From positions 310,001-374,000 of the forward strand of contig CP025839.1 of the NCBI GenBank assembly GCA_002953655.1: a stretch of DNA of 64,000 bases, read 5' to 3'. Below the pieces are notes generated by a model. It did no database searches. It saw nothing but the letters and a program-made list of their open reading frames with translations, and was not told the DNA's origin. This stretch comes from Latilactobacillus sakei (lineage in GTDB: Bacteria > Bacillota > Bacilli > Lactobacillales > Lactobacillaceae). The translations under genes were made by a program, and so were the position numbers. Of the stretch, positions 48,312-58,379 are shown one piece after another; within the stretch, counting starts at the first letter, position 1, and each line of letters starts with the position of its first letter.

Positions 48312-50249
48312 ATGCAAAAGAAGCTTTCAAAGTCAGCATACGGTGGCATTTCGGGAGAAAAGTATGTCCCGTATGTTAGCCAAGGGAATAAGAAAGTCGG
48401 TAACACTGCTATTTTAATTATGGGGAGCTTATTAGCAATTATTTTTGCAGCTTCCACTGCTTATTCAGGGATGAAGGCCGGCTTAACTGTTGCGGCCGGC
48501 ATTCCAGGTTCAATCATTGGTTCCGGTTTAGTAGGGGCTTTCGCTAAATCAAAAGGGATTTTAGGTAAAAATATCATGCAAGGGATGTCCAGTGGTGGGG
48601 AATCAATCGCCAGTGGGATGATTTATGTTTTACCAGCCATCGTTTTAATTGGTGGTCATATCAACTTTATTGAAGGATTAATTGTTGGGATTTTAGCAAT
48701 TCTCTTTTCAATTGGAACATCTTCATTAGTGCATAACTACTTAGTTGTTGAAGAACATGGTAACTTGGTTTATCCAGAAGCCATGGCGATTTCAGAAGCG
48801 CTAGTTGCTTCTGATACTGGTGGCGATTCTTTGAAATACATGGGAATTGGCTTTGGTATCGGTGGCGTTATTACGATGTTAACAACTTCTGTTTTTGGGG
48901 TTGTTAACAATATGATGAACTATGTTGGCTCATCATTTTATAAATGGAAATTAGACGTTGAAGTTAACCCCTTACTAGCAGGGATTGGGTTCATTGTTGG
49001 GTTAGAAGTTGCTTTAACGATGTTTGCGGGTGCTTTATTATCAAACTTTGCCATTGCACCACTTATCGGTTACTTTACTGATATGGCTGGCAACGGCGCT
49101 CATGTTTGGAATAACGCAAGCTTAGCTGTTAACCAAATGACAGTTAACGATTTAGCAAGTTCATACGTTAAATATATTGGTGCTGGGATGATGCTTTGTG
49201 GTGGTTTAATTGGTGCCATTAAATTAATCCCAACCATTGTCACATCAATCAAGAAGACATTAAACGCTAAAAACACAACTGGCGAAGATAAAAATACACT
49301 TGGTATGATTTCAATCGTACTTGGTGCGGTTGGGATTTTTGTAATTGGGATTATTATTGCCCAAAACTTCATGATGGGGATTGTTGGTGCATTATTAGCT
49401 GTTATCTTAAGTTTATTATTTGTTATCGTATCAGCTCGAATTGCCGGTACAATTGGTTGTTCTAACTTACCTGTATCAGGGATGACAATTGCTTCATTAG
49501 TGATTATGACGGTTGTCTTCGTCTTATTCGGTTGGACAAGCAATGCACATACCCAAATCTTATTAATGTTTGGGACTTTCGTCGTAACAGCAATCGCTGT
49601 TGGTGGTGGCTACATGCAATCACAAAAAGTAACTTATGTTATCGGTGGTTCTAAATCAGAAATGATGAAATACTTCATGATTTCAGCAATCATCGGGGTG
49701 GTTGTCGTTATCGGGACAATCAGTATTTTATCACCACAATTTGTCACAGATAGTGCAACACCTGCTTTTGGGTTACCACAAGCTAACTTAATCGCAACGT
49801 TAACATCAGGTATCATGTCTGGTGAATTACCATGGATTATGATTATCGTTGGGGTTGCAATGGCAATTGTATTATACTTCTTGGAATTACCAATTATGAC
49901 TGTTGCGATTGGTTTTTACTTACCAATTTCAACAACATCAATTATTTTAATTGGCGCTTTAATTAAAGTGTTCATCGATAAAGTTACGGGTGATGAAGCT
50001 GTTAAGAATAACCGAATCCAAAGTGGGATTAGTTTATCTTCAGGTTTAATCGCTGGTGGTTCGATTATCGGCTTAATCGGGATTATCCTCCATGTCACAG
50101 GTGTTCTAAAAGACCGCGTGATTTCAGGCTTTGCAAGCAGTAACGAAATGGCATTGATTCTCTTAGTTGTCATGATTGTTGCGATTGCAGCACCATTGAT
50201 GATGATCAAAAAAGGAGGAGATAGCGAAGATGAGGAAGCAAAAGGCTGA
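48312..50249 (+). CDS. OPT-family oligopeptide transporter
   Basis: A 645-residue membrane protein with about 15 hydrophobic segments and the OPT landmarks SGMKAGLTVAAGIPGSIIG (near residues 55-73) and NLPVSGMTIAS in the second half. Bacterial OPT members of this size import short peptides by proton symport. AGGAGGAAAT precedes the ATG. It overlaps the start of the next, PqqD-like, gene by 20 bases, so the two are translationally coupled, and it is flanked by serine dehydratase and a dipeptidase, which suggests a peptide-to-pyruvate route. Confidence 0.9.
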   Translation: MQKKLSKSAYGGISGEKYVPYVSQGNKKVGNTAILIMGSLLAIIFAASTAYSGMKAGLTVAAGIPGSIIGSGLVGAFAKSKGILGKNIMQGMSSGGESIASGMIYVLPAIVLIGGHINFIEGLIVGILAILFSIGTSSLVHNYLVVEEHGNLVYPEAMAISEALVASDTGGDSLKYMGIGFGIGGVITMLTTSVFGVVNNMMNYVGSSFYKWKLDVEVNPLLAGIGFIVGLEVALTMFAGALLSNFAIAPLIGYFTDMAGNGAHVWNNASLAVNQMTVNDLASSYVKYIGAGMMLCGGLIGAIKLIPTIVTSIKKTLNAKNTTGEDKNTLGMISIVLGAVGIFVIGIIIAQNFMMGIVGALLAVILSLLFVIVSARIAGTIGCSNLPVSGMTIASLVIMTVVFVLFGWTSNAHTQILLMFGTFVVTAIAVGGGYMQSQKVTYVIGGSKSEMMKYFMISAIIGVVVVIGTISILSPQFVTDSATPAFGLPQANLIATLTSGIMSGELPWIMIIVGVAMAIVLYFLELPIMTVAIGFYLPISTTSIILIGALIKVFIDKVTGDEAVKNNRIQSGISLSSGLIAGGSIIGLIGIILHVTGVLKDRVISGFASSNEMALILLVVMIVAIAAPLMMIKKGGDSEDEEAKG

Positions 50250-50583
50250 GGTTGATTTAAATCAACTAATCTTTGCTAAAGTACCAGAAGTTAAGTTCCA
50301 ATTAAAAGCGGGACAGGTAACGATTATTCGTCCTCAGGATCATTGGATTCAACGATTCTTTAGACGGTTACACGTCAAAATTCCAGCTGAATCAAAATTG
50401 ACGCTGGATGATTATGGTAGTTTCGTATTTAGACACGTTAATGGTCAGCGGAGTGTTTATCAGATTGGCCAAGCACTCGCAGCCGAATATGATGAAACAA
50501 ACGACTATCTATATGAACGATTACTCGTTTATTTAAATCATTTAGAACAAACTGAACATTTAATCAAACGTGTGACGGATTGA
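50230..50583 (+). CDS. PqqD-like protein (RiPP-recognition-element fold)
   Basis: A 117-residue soluble protein. Residues about 45-113 fit the PqqD pattern: LTLDDYGSFVFRHVNGQRSV, then a helical YQIGQALAAEYDETNDYL segment and a final LNHLEQTEHLI. PqqD domains form a small winged-helix that binds peptides, best known in RiPP biosynthesis. No radical SAM enzyme or precursor peptide is nearby; here it overlaps the OPT transporter gene by 20 bases. A role in binding transported peptides or regulating the transporter is inference. Confidence 0.75.
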   Translation: MRKQKAEVDLNQLIFAKVPEVKFQLKAGQVTIIRPQDHWIQRFFRRLHVKIPAESKLTLDDYGSFVFRHVNGQRSVYQIGQALAAEYDETNDYLYERLLVYLNHLEQTEHLIKRVTD

Positions 50584-50640
50584 GTTAATTAAAGTTGTGA
50601 ATCATGATTAAAATAGCTTATAGATAAAGGAGTTTTTCAA

Positions 50641-52062
50641 ATGACAGACAGAATCGAGTTATCCGCATGTACTTCAATGATGGTGGGCAAGAATGCGTCA
50701 ATTGATGGCTCTACGATGATTTCGCGTAATGAAGATCGCTTTTATGCGATCCACCCTAAACGTTTCTTCGTACAACCAGCAGTGCACAATCGGCATGAAA
50801 CATATGTTTCTAAATATAATGGGTTAACCATGCCCTTACCAGAAGAAGGGTATCGTTATACTTCCACTCCTAATGGTGATTTAAGCGATGGTTTGAATGA
50901 AGAAGACGGCATTAACGAGAAAAACGTCGCACTTTCTGCCACAGAAAGTGTCTACGCTAACGAACGGGTTTTAGCATATGATCCGTTGATTAAGAATGGT
51001 TTAGCAGAAGACTCAATGTGTTCACTCGTATTACCCTATATTAACTCAGCACGCGAAGGGGTTAAGTTGATGGGCGATATCGTTACAAAATATGGCTCAG
51101 CCGAAGGTAATGGTGTTCAATACAGTGATGAAAATGAAGTTTGGTATCAAGAAATCGTAACAGGACATCACTGGGTAGCTGTTAAGATTCCTGATGATTG
51201 TTACGCAGTTGCAGCAAACCAAGTTGCAATTGAAAATATTGATTTTAATGATCCTGATAACTACATGTGGTCAGATGGTATTCAAGAATTTGTTAGTGAA
51301 AATCATTTGAATCCAAGTGACACAGAATGGAATTTCCGGAAGATTTTTGGAACGGATACCGAAAAAGACCGTCACTACAACACACCACGTGTTTGGTATG
51401 CACAACGTTATCTCAATCCAGAAATTAAACAGGAACCAGAATCAAGTGATTTACCATTTATCCGGAAAGCAAACCGCAAATTAAGTGTGGAAGATGTTCA
51501 ATATGTGTTAAAATCACATTATAACGAAACAGAATATGATCCGCTTGGTAATGGGACGGAAGAACAAAAGACGACTTATCGCGCAATTTCGCTTTCACGG
51601 ACACAAAATTCCCATATTTGTCAGATTAGAAATAATGTGCCTGATGCGGTGAAAGGTGTTCAATGGTTAGGTTTTGGTGTACCGACATTCTGCCCTCACG
51701 TACCTTTCTTTACGAATGCAAATGATACGGATGAAACTTATCGGGAATTGCCTGAAAAGATGACTTTAAAGAATGCTTATTGGTTACACGAAGCTTTAGC
51801 AATGGTTGTAGAATCACACTACGGTGCGTTTAAACAAGCTGATATCGATTATCAAAAGGCATTATCAGAATGGGCAAGAACTAAGATTGCTGCAACTGAT
51901 AAAGCAATTGAAAATCAAACTGACGCCGTAGCCTTTTTGACAGCTCAAAATCATGAGATTGCAACGCACTATAACGAAGCAACCACTGATTTGTTAGCAC
52001 AATTAGTTACTGAAGGGACACAACTGTCTAAGTTAACGTTTGTGATGGATAAGAATCTTTAG
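50641..52062 (+). CDS. pepD: Dipeptidase of the C69 family (PepD)
   Basis: A 473-residue N-terminal-nucleophile hydrolase that cleaves dipeptides in the cytoplasm. The catalytic Cys10 lies in SACTSMMVGK and would become the new N-terminus after self-processing. The GSTMISRNEDR segment and the later HICQIRNNVP are family features. It is the last gene of the sda-OPT-PqqD unit, 57 bases after the PqqD-like gene with an AAAGGAG site, and a terminator follows. It would release free amino acids, including serine, from imported peptides. Confidence 0.93.
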   Translation: MTDRIELSACTSMMVGKNASIDGSTMISRNEDRFYAIHPKRFFVQPAVHNRHETYVSKYNGLTMPLPEEGYRYTSTPNGDLSDGLNEEDGINEKNVALSATESVYANERVLAYDPLIKNGLAEDSMCSLVLPYINSAREGVKLMGDIVTKYGSAEGNGVQYSDENEVWYQEIVTGHHWVAVKIPDDCYAVAANQVAIENIDFNDPDNYMWSDGIQEFVSENHLNPSDTEWNFRKIFGTDTEKDRHYNTPRVWYAQRYLNPEIKQEPESSDLPFIRKANRKLSVEDVQYVLKSHYNETEYDPLGNGTEEQKTTYRAISLSRTQNSHICQIRNNVPDAVKGVQWLGFGVPTFCPHVPFFTNANDTDETYRELPEKMTLKNAYWLHEALAMVVESHYGAFKQADIDYQKALSEWARTKIAATDKAIENQTDAVAFLTAQNHEIATHYNEATTDLLAQLVTEGTQLSKLTFVMDKNL

Positions 52063-52087
52063 GTCTAATCGGGCTTTTAATTAATTT

Positions 52088-52120
52088 GTCACACTTCCAA
52101 GGGGGGAGTGTGACTTTTTT
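52088..52120 (+). terminator. Rho-independent terminator after pepD
   Basis: GTCACACT pairs with AGTGTGAC, extended by CC/GG, and is followed by seven T. Confidence 0.9.
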
Positions 52121-52137
52121 TGGTGGAGGTGCTGAGA

Positions 52138-52989
52138 ATGACTGATTTAAAAATGAGTTCCAAACGAATTGTGGTGGCAATGATTTATGGTTTTTTAGCA
52201 GCGGTCAGTGTGAATTTATTTTTGATTCCTGCTAAGACGTATTCCAGTGGTGTAACTGGGGTAGCACAATTATTAACGGCGTTTGTTGCCCACCTTGGTG
52301 GTTCTTTGAGTGTGGCGGCCTTAGTGTTTATCCTGAATGTGCCGCTGTTAGTATTGGCATGGTTTAAAATCAATCATCAATACGCAATTTTCAGTATTGT
52401 TGCTGTCTTTACGAGTGTTATTTTTTTGAAGATTATTCCAGTACCGGTTCAACCGATTATTACTGAACGTTTTGCAGGGGCCTTATTTGGAGGGGCCTTG
52501 ATTGGTCTAGGCGTTGGACTTTGTTTTAGAGCGGGCTTTTCCACTGGGGGAACTGATGTTATTGTGACCCTTGTTGGTCGGTTAACAGGCAAGCGAGTGG
52601 GTGCCGTGAACAACGTCATTAACGGTATGATTATCCTCGCTGCTGGTATTTTCTTTGGTTGGGGTGCTGCTTTATATAGTATCGTTGAAATCTTCGTATC
52701 GAGCTTATTAATGGACTATATTTACACGCAACAACAAAAGGTGACAGTAACGATCTTTACGAAGCAACCTGAAGCTCTAAAGAAACGGATGCGCGAATTT
52801 ATCCATGGTGCGACCGAATTGGATGGGACGGGCTTATATACGAATCAGGAGACATCTGTGATTATGACAGTTGTTTCTAAATATGATTTGACCGCCCTTA
52901 AATTAGTGGTGCAAGATGCAGACCCAAATGCGTTTGTTAATATTCAATCGACAATGAATTTATGGGGTCGCTTTGAAAGTAATGAATAA
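52138..52989 (+). CDS. YitT-family membrane protein (DUF161 plus DUF2179)
   Basis: A 283-residue protein with about five membrane helices (residues 10-175) followed by a cytoplasmic DUF2179 domain (about 195-280, ending FVNIQSTMNLWGRF). The AGFSTGGTDVI motif is characteristic. The biochemical role of the family is unknown; a transporter role has been suggested. ATG 52138 is preferred over the upstream frame extension because GGAGGT lies just before it. Terminators isolate it on both sides. Confidence 0.9.
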   Translation: MTDLKMSSKRIVVAMIYGFLAAVSVNLFLIPAKTYSSGVTGVAQLLTAFVAHLGGSLSVAALVFILNVPLLVLAWFKINHQYAIFSIVAVFTSVIFLKIIPVPVQPIITERFAGALFGGALIGLGVGLCFRAGFSTGGTDVIVTLVGRLTGKRVGAVNNVINGMIILAAGIFFGWGAALYSIVEIFVSSLLMDYIYTQQQKVTVTIFTKQPEALKKRMREFIHGATELDGTGLYTNQETSVIMTVVSKYDLTALKLVVQDADPNAFVNIQSTMNLWGRFESNE

Positions 52990-53033
52990 AAAAGAGCCGA
53001 TTCAACAAGATTAATTGTTGAATCGGCTCTTTT
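52985..53033. terminator. Bidirectional terminator
   Basis: AAAAGAGCCGATTCAACAA pairs with TTGTTGAATCGGCTCTTTT between converging genes. Confidence 0.93.
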
Positions 53034-53037
53034 AGGA

Positions 53038-53253
53038 CTATTTTGTTTTAGCGGCTTTCAATTGTTTAAGATTAACAACAATTTTGTTGTTTAATTCCGA
53101 AACGTTAGCTTTATCAACTGCGTCGAAATCCGTGATGGTGACTAAAGCTGAGTTTTCATATACCTTTTCGACAGTTCCTGTAAAAGCTGACTCTAGATCT
53201 TCGTTGACTTTACCAGTGACAATATCACCGATATTGAGATTTTCTTTATCCAT
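53038..53253 (-). CDS. Small DUF2187 protein
   Basis: A 71-residue protein with the DUF2187 pattern (INIGD-IVTGKV near the start; EKVYENSALVTI). These are small KOW/SH3-like beta-barrel proteins of unknown function in Firmicutes. The start at 53253 (MDKENLN) has AAAGGAG just upstream; a GTC-extended frame to 53274 overlaps that site. It is transcribed toward yitT and divergent from the HAD gene. Confidence 0.82.
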   Translation of the reverse strand: MDKENLNIGDIVTGKVNEDLESAFTGTVEKVYENSALVTITDFDAVDKANVSELNNKIVVNLKQLKAAKTK

Positions 53254-53451
53254 CGTAAAAACTCCTTTAGACATAATAAAATTACCAAATAAGGTGATAA
53301 TAAACTATGTCACTCTAAATAGCAAGCTCTAACCAAGTAAAAAGAAAATAAATCTGTGACACAATTGCTGATAGCTATTTAATTTATAAAGTAAATAGGC
53401 TAGAATAGAGTTGTGTTAGCGATTACAAAAGCGGCTGAAAAAGGAGTTATT

Positions 53452-54294
53452 ATGGAACCTTACTTAGTTTTTTCAGATATTGATGGGACATTAGTCATTG
53501 ATCATCAAATTGTCACACCATTTACGAAGCGGGTTATTCGAGAACTACAGCAACGAGATGTGATATTTTATATTGCAACCGGACGAATGTATAATCTTGG
53601 AAAAGTAATTGCACGTCAAATTAATGATGATGCACGAATTATTGCCTCTAATGGTGCTGTATTTGAAAATGAGCAAGGAAGTGTTCAACATCATTTAGGC
53701 CACGCTGCGCTAAAAGCAGCTTACGAAATCACACAATCAAATCCGCGATTATCAGCCCATTTTTTTACGACTGATGCGGCATATTATACACGTGAAATTC
53801 CGCGGTTTGTGGCACGTGATGCGGGGAACCTCACCAGTATGGGGGCCGAAATTGCTTATGACTCAGTCAATGATTTAGATACTTTGCTAGCGATGAGTAA
53901 TCAGATTATTAATGGTATTATTGTTGCGAAAGGTGAACCAGCATTACTAGCGTCAGTGAAACAATACCTAGCTGAACAAGATGTGATGAATTTATCATCA
54001 TCCGGACCGGATAATATCGAATTAATTCCTAAGGGAATCGATAAGGCAACGGCGATTCGCCAAATTCAAACCCTACATGGGATTGATGCAGATCATACCT
54101 TTGTTTTTGGGGATGGTCAAAATGATCTTGGCATGTTACAAGCGGCTAAGTATAGTGTTGCAATGGGAAATGCTTTACCAGAAGTAAAAGCAGTCGCTAA
54201 TTATGTGACGGAGAGTAATGTTAACGATGGTGTCGCTAAGTTTTTACAAAAACATTTTGAATTATCATTATCAGATTCAGAAGTTGGCCTTTAG
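53452..54294 (+). CDS. Cof-type HAD phosphatase
   Basis: A HAD hydrolase of 280 residues, subfamily IIB (Cof type). Motif I SDIDGTL gives the nucleophile Asp9 and acid Asp11; motif II ATGR, a cap domain in the middle, motif III Lys in KGIDKATAI and motif IV FGDGQNDLGML are present. The substrate is probably a sugar phosphate or a cofactor phosphate. The frame is open from 53413, but AAAAAGGAG just before ATG 53452 sets the start. Confidence 0.9.
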   Translation: MEPYLVFSDIDGTLVIDHQIVTPFTKRVIRELQQRDVIFYIATGRMYNLGKVIARQINDDARIIASNGAVFENEQGSVQHHLGHAALKAAYEITQSNPRLSAHFFTTDAAYYTREIPRFVARDAGNLTSMGAEIAYDSVNDLDTLLAMSNQIINGIIVAKGEPALLASVKQYLAEQDVMNLSSSGPDNIELIPKGIDKATAIRQIQTLHGIDADHTFVFGDGQNDLGMLQAAKYSVAMGNALPEVKAVANYVTESNVNDGVAKFLQKHFELSLSDSEVGL

Positions 54295-54358
54295 GGACTT
54301 GACCCGCTTTTTATTTTTCGATATACTTATATCACGGTCAACAATTAGCCGTGATTAT

Positions 54359-54431
54359 GCTGTTTTAGCTCAGTAGGTAGAGCATCACCATGGTAAGGTG
54401 GGGGTCGTCGGTTCAAATCCGATAAACAGCT
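54359..54431 (+). tRNA. tRNA-Thr (anticodon GGT)
   Basis: Complete cloverleaf: acceptor GCTGTTT/AAACAGC, anticodon loop ATGGTAA giving GGT, T-loop GGTTCAAATCC. CCA is not encoded. It stands alone with a terminator downstream. Confidence 0.95.
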
Positions 54432-54448
54432 TAATAATCATTCGAATT

Positions 54449-54484
54449 AAAGACTGTTGCTAATGTGCAACGGTCTTTTTTTGT
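54449..54484 (+). terminator. Rho-independent terminator after tRNA-Thr
   Basis: AAAGACTGTTGC pairs with GCAACGGTCTTT, followed by T residues. Confidence 0.9.
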
Positions 54485-54501
54485 ACCAAAAAAGGAAACG
54501 C

Positions 54502-56799
54502 TTAGGCAATCGTTTCCTTAGTGGTTGTAATGTTTTGGTAGTATTGAGGATCGAGGCTAGTAATGAGTGGGCTGAGGGTACCAATTCCCAACAAGGTTAA
54601 GTCGTGCATGGCACGCGTCATCAGTGTGTAGAGTAAGTCAACGTCACTTGATTGGCCAAAGGTGGTTGCTGAAATGTCGTAACCAATGACAGCATCGAAT
54701 TCGAGACCTTTAGCGAGATATAACGGTAATACTAAAACACCTTTTGGCAATGAGCGGGTGGTTTCGGAGATGAGTGTTACCTGATCATCGGGAGTCAGGC
54801 TGGCGAAAAGTTGGCGCGCCGTTTGTTGATCCTTGGTTAAAATGGCGATAGTTGCATGCCGTTTTTGTAGGTGGAAAATTTCTTGCGTTAAGGCATTTAA
54901 ACTAGCTTCCTTAGTGGCTGTGATGACACGAGGGAGCCGTCCATCACGACTAAAGGCTTGCAAGGCTGTTTCTTTAGGCAATAAGGCTTTTGCGAAATTC
55001 GTGATGGGGGCAGTCGCGCGATAGCTCTTCGTCAAACTAATTTGGTTAGTTTTTAGTTTTGGAAAAGCCGCGCAGAGGCGTTCAATGAAATTACCGGCTT
55101 GATAAGTAGCGGTAAAGACGTCCTGCGCGTAATCGCCGAGCACGGTGAATTTAGCGTTCGGGAAAGCATGCTGGAGATAAACGAATTGCGCAATGCTATA
55201 ATCTTGCATCTCATCGACGAATAAGTATTGAATGCTGTGATTTTGACCACTATCGGTTAATAAATCACGGAGATACAGAATTGGCGCTGCGTCACTTAAA
55301 CCGACGAGGTGGCGTTCATTATTTTGAGCGACTGTTTCAATCATTGCTTCCCAAACGGCAACCGGAATTGTAGCCGGACAAGCTGTCCGTAGGAAGTTTT
55401 GATATTCAGTATACACATCCAAAAAGTAATCGTTATAAATAGCATCGTATAAATCAGCAAAATAATTTTGAACAATTTCCCGGGCAATAAATGCTTGTTC
55501 TAAATCGCCAGAATCAAATTCGCGATCACCGACGATGGCACGGTAGTCATCATCTGATAAGGTATCGATTTTTTCAGCGACCCAATCAAGGTGCACTTCT
55601 AAATTAATTTGGCGTTTAAGTCGTTTAATGAGGGTATTTTTAGTGGCAATAAATTTATCACCGGGACGCATATTATGTGGGAGATCGAGATAAATTTTAT
55701 TAATTTGCGCTTTTGTGAAGAACGGACGATCTTCAAAGTAGAGGTCATTGAAGGCCAATGGCTGTGTAGAAACCTGTTTAACATAATCCGCAATTTGTTG
55801 CATAAAGGGGGCACTTTCTTTAAAGCGGCGCATTGCTTGCGTCATTTCTGGGAAACTCGTTTGGTCTTTTTCAAAACGATCGAAGAGTGTTTCAACTTGA
55901 AGCCCCGAGAAACGATGACTTAAAAATTCAGCCATCGTCACTTGGCGCATATTCTTTTCCCCTAAACTAGGCAGCACCTCAGAAATATAGTGACTGAATA
56001 AGCGATTAGGTGAAAAAAGGACCATTTGATCGGCTTCTAAGTGACTACGACTGTGATAGAGTAAGAAAGCGATGCGTTGTAAAACAGCGGAGGTTTTACC
56101 GCTGCCGGCGACCCCTTGGACAATCAGCAAATCGGCAGTGGTATCACGGATAATATCGTTTTGTTCTTTTTGAATTGTTGCAACGATATTTTGCATGTAC
56201 TCATCACTTTGTTGGCCGAGGACGGCTTGCAGAAGTTCGTCGCCCACTGTTTCGTTTGTATCAAAAAGATGTTCAATTTGACCGTTTTTAATCTTGAACT
56301 GCCGTTTTAGTGTTAAATCAACTTTAACGGGGCCATTAGGCGTGTCGTAACTGACGGTTCCTAATGTGCCATTATAGTAAATACTAGCGATTGGTGCTCG
56401 CCAATCATAAACCAAGAATTGGTCTTGTTCGTTGATAAAAGTGGCGGTCCCGATGTAGAGTGATTCTTCCTCACCGTCTTCATTGATATCAATCCGGCCA
56501 AAATAAGGAGAGTCAACTAAATCCGTTAGTCGTTTTTGTTGCGTCGTTAAGAGTTTCTCGTTTTCAACGGCCGCTGCGACTAGTTGTTTTTGCTGTTGGA
56601 CAGCAGCGTTGGTTTCCATCCGATCATCGACTTCGGTGATATTGACCTTGGTAGTATCACCATAACGTTGTTCAATATCTTTAGTTTCATTATAGGCATT
56701 GTCCAATTGCTGGTTGATAACCGTTAGCCGTTGATTGACTTGGTCAACCGTTAAATCAACACGGGCTTGTTCTTGTTGTTGCGTATCTTCTTGTAGCAT
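54502..56799 (-). CDS. helD: HelD-type SF1 helicase (RNA polymerase recycling factor)
   Basis: A 765-residue protein of the UvrD-like superfamily 1. The N-terminal part (about 1-100) is a coiled coil, as in HelD, where it enters the RNA polymerase secondary channel. The Walker A motif GVAGSGKTS is at 229-237, followed by YHSRS and later helicase motifs (FVDEMQDYS, LTKSYRAT, VLPLYLAKGLEFDAVI). HelD removes stalled polymerase from nucleic acid; in some Gram-positives it contributes to rifampicin tolerance. GGAGGT precedes the ATG. Its promoter is divergent from the trpS leader. Confidence 0.9.
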   Translation of the reverse strand: MLQEDTQQQEQARVDLTVDQVNQRLTVINQQLDNAYNETKDIEQRYGDTTKVNITEVDDRMETNAAVQQQKQLVAAAVENEKLLTTQQKRLTDLVDSPYFGRIDINEDGEEESLYIGTATFINEQDQFLVYDWRAPIASIYYNGTLGTVSYDTPNGPVKVDLTLKRQFKIKNGQIEHLFDTNETVGDELLQAVLGQQSDEYMQNIVATIQKEQNDIIRDTTADLLIVQGVAGSGKTSAVLQRIAFLLYHSRSHLEADQMVLFSPNRLFSHYISEVLPSLGEKNMRQVTMAEFLSHRFSGLQVETLFDRFEKDQTSFPEMTQAMRRFKESAPFMQQIADYVKQVSTQPLAFNDLYFEDRPFFTKAQINKIYLDLPHNMRPGDKFIATKNTLIKRLKRQINLEVHLDWVAEKIDTLSDDDYRAIVGDREFDSGDLEQAFIAREIVQNYFADLYDAIYNDYFLDVYTEYQNFLRTACPATIPVAVWEAMIETVAQNNERHLVGLSDAAPILYLRDLLTDSGQNHSIQYLFVDEMQDYSIAQFVYLQHAFPNAKFTVLGDYAQDVFTATYQAGNFIERLCAAFPKLKTNQISLTKSYRATAPITNFAKALLPKETALQAFSRDGRLPRVITATKEASLNALTQEIFHLQKRHATIAILTKDQQTARQLFASLTPDDQVTLISETTRSLPKGVLVLPLYLAKGLEFDAVIGYDISATTFGQSSDVDLLYTLMTRAMHDLTLLGIGTLSPLITSLDPQYYQNITTTKETIA

Positions 56800-56825
56800 G
56801 GCGACCTCCAGATGTTAGTTGTTAT

Positions 56826-56831
56826 ATTATA
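56826..56831 (-). promoter_or_regulatory. helD -10 box
   Basis: TATAAT on the minus strand, about 27 bases before the helD start codon; no clear -35 consensus. Confidence 0.5.
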
Positions 56832-56858
56832 GTCGTGTTATTAGAAAAAAGCGACCGT

Positions 56859-56887
56859 TTGACATTCATTTTAAAATCCGTTAGTAT
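56859..56887 (+). promoter_or_regulatory. Promoter of the trpS leader
   Basis: TTGACA (56859-56864) and TAGTAT (56882-56887) with a 17-base spacer. Confidence 0.75.
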
Positions 56888-56893
56888 GACAGT

Positions 56894-57125
56894 AATTCAA
56901 CAAACAGAGTGAAGGATAAGTAGCAACTTTAACTTTTTGTACAGGAAGCGGCGGTACTGAGAAGTCGTCAAAAGCAAGTTGTGAATGGGCCTTTAATCGG
57001 GAGCTGGTGATAAGCCAGTTCGGGTAGCGCCCTTATCGCATAAGTGGCACGATTTTTTCGTGCAATTTAGGTGGTACCACGTCTAAGCGTCCTAATTGTG
57101 AACAACAATTAGGACGTTTTTTTAG
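56894..57125 (+). promoter_or_regulatory. T-box riboswitch, tryptophan specifier
   Basis: The leader has the T-box sequence AGGTGGTACCACG (about 57068-57081) and ends in a strong terminator (GCGTCCTAATTG with CAATTAGGAC, then T run, 57087-57125). In Stem I the specifier loop GTGAATGGGCC presents TGG (56986-56988), the tryptophan codon. Uncharged tRNA-Trp would stabilise the antiterminator and turn on trpS. Confidence 0.93.
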
Positions 57126-57136
57126 TTGATAAGTAA

Positions 57137-58171
<1,035 letters not shown>

Positions 58172-58180
58172 ATTTTGTTA

Positions 58181-58232
58181 ATGAAAGCTTGATTGAACGC
58201 CAGTTAGGAGATCAATCAAGCTTTTCTTATGG
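58181..58232 (+). terminator. Rho-independent terminator after trpS
   Basis: AAAGCTTGATTGA pairs with TCAATCAAGCTTT around a 15-base loop, followed by T residues. Confidence 0.8.
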
Positions 58233-58296
58233 CATTAAAAAAGTGAAAAAAGTTAAGCCTTTTTATGGTAATTTACTAGTGCATATGAGAAACTTA

Positions 58297-58312
58297 ACTC
58301 AATTTATTGAGT
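58297..58312 (+). promoter_or_regulatory. Perfect dyad upstream of the MATE gene
   Basis: ACTCAAT-TT-ATTGAGT is an exact inverted repeat about 70 bases before the MATE start codon, in a short leader with a TATATT -10-like box near 58347. It may be an operator for a regulator of the pump. Confidence 0.5.
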
Positions 58313-58379
58313 CTGAAAATGCTCTTTCAATCAACCGCAGTGGGTTATATTTAGCGCGTGAGAAAAAGGGGGAATTCAT

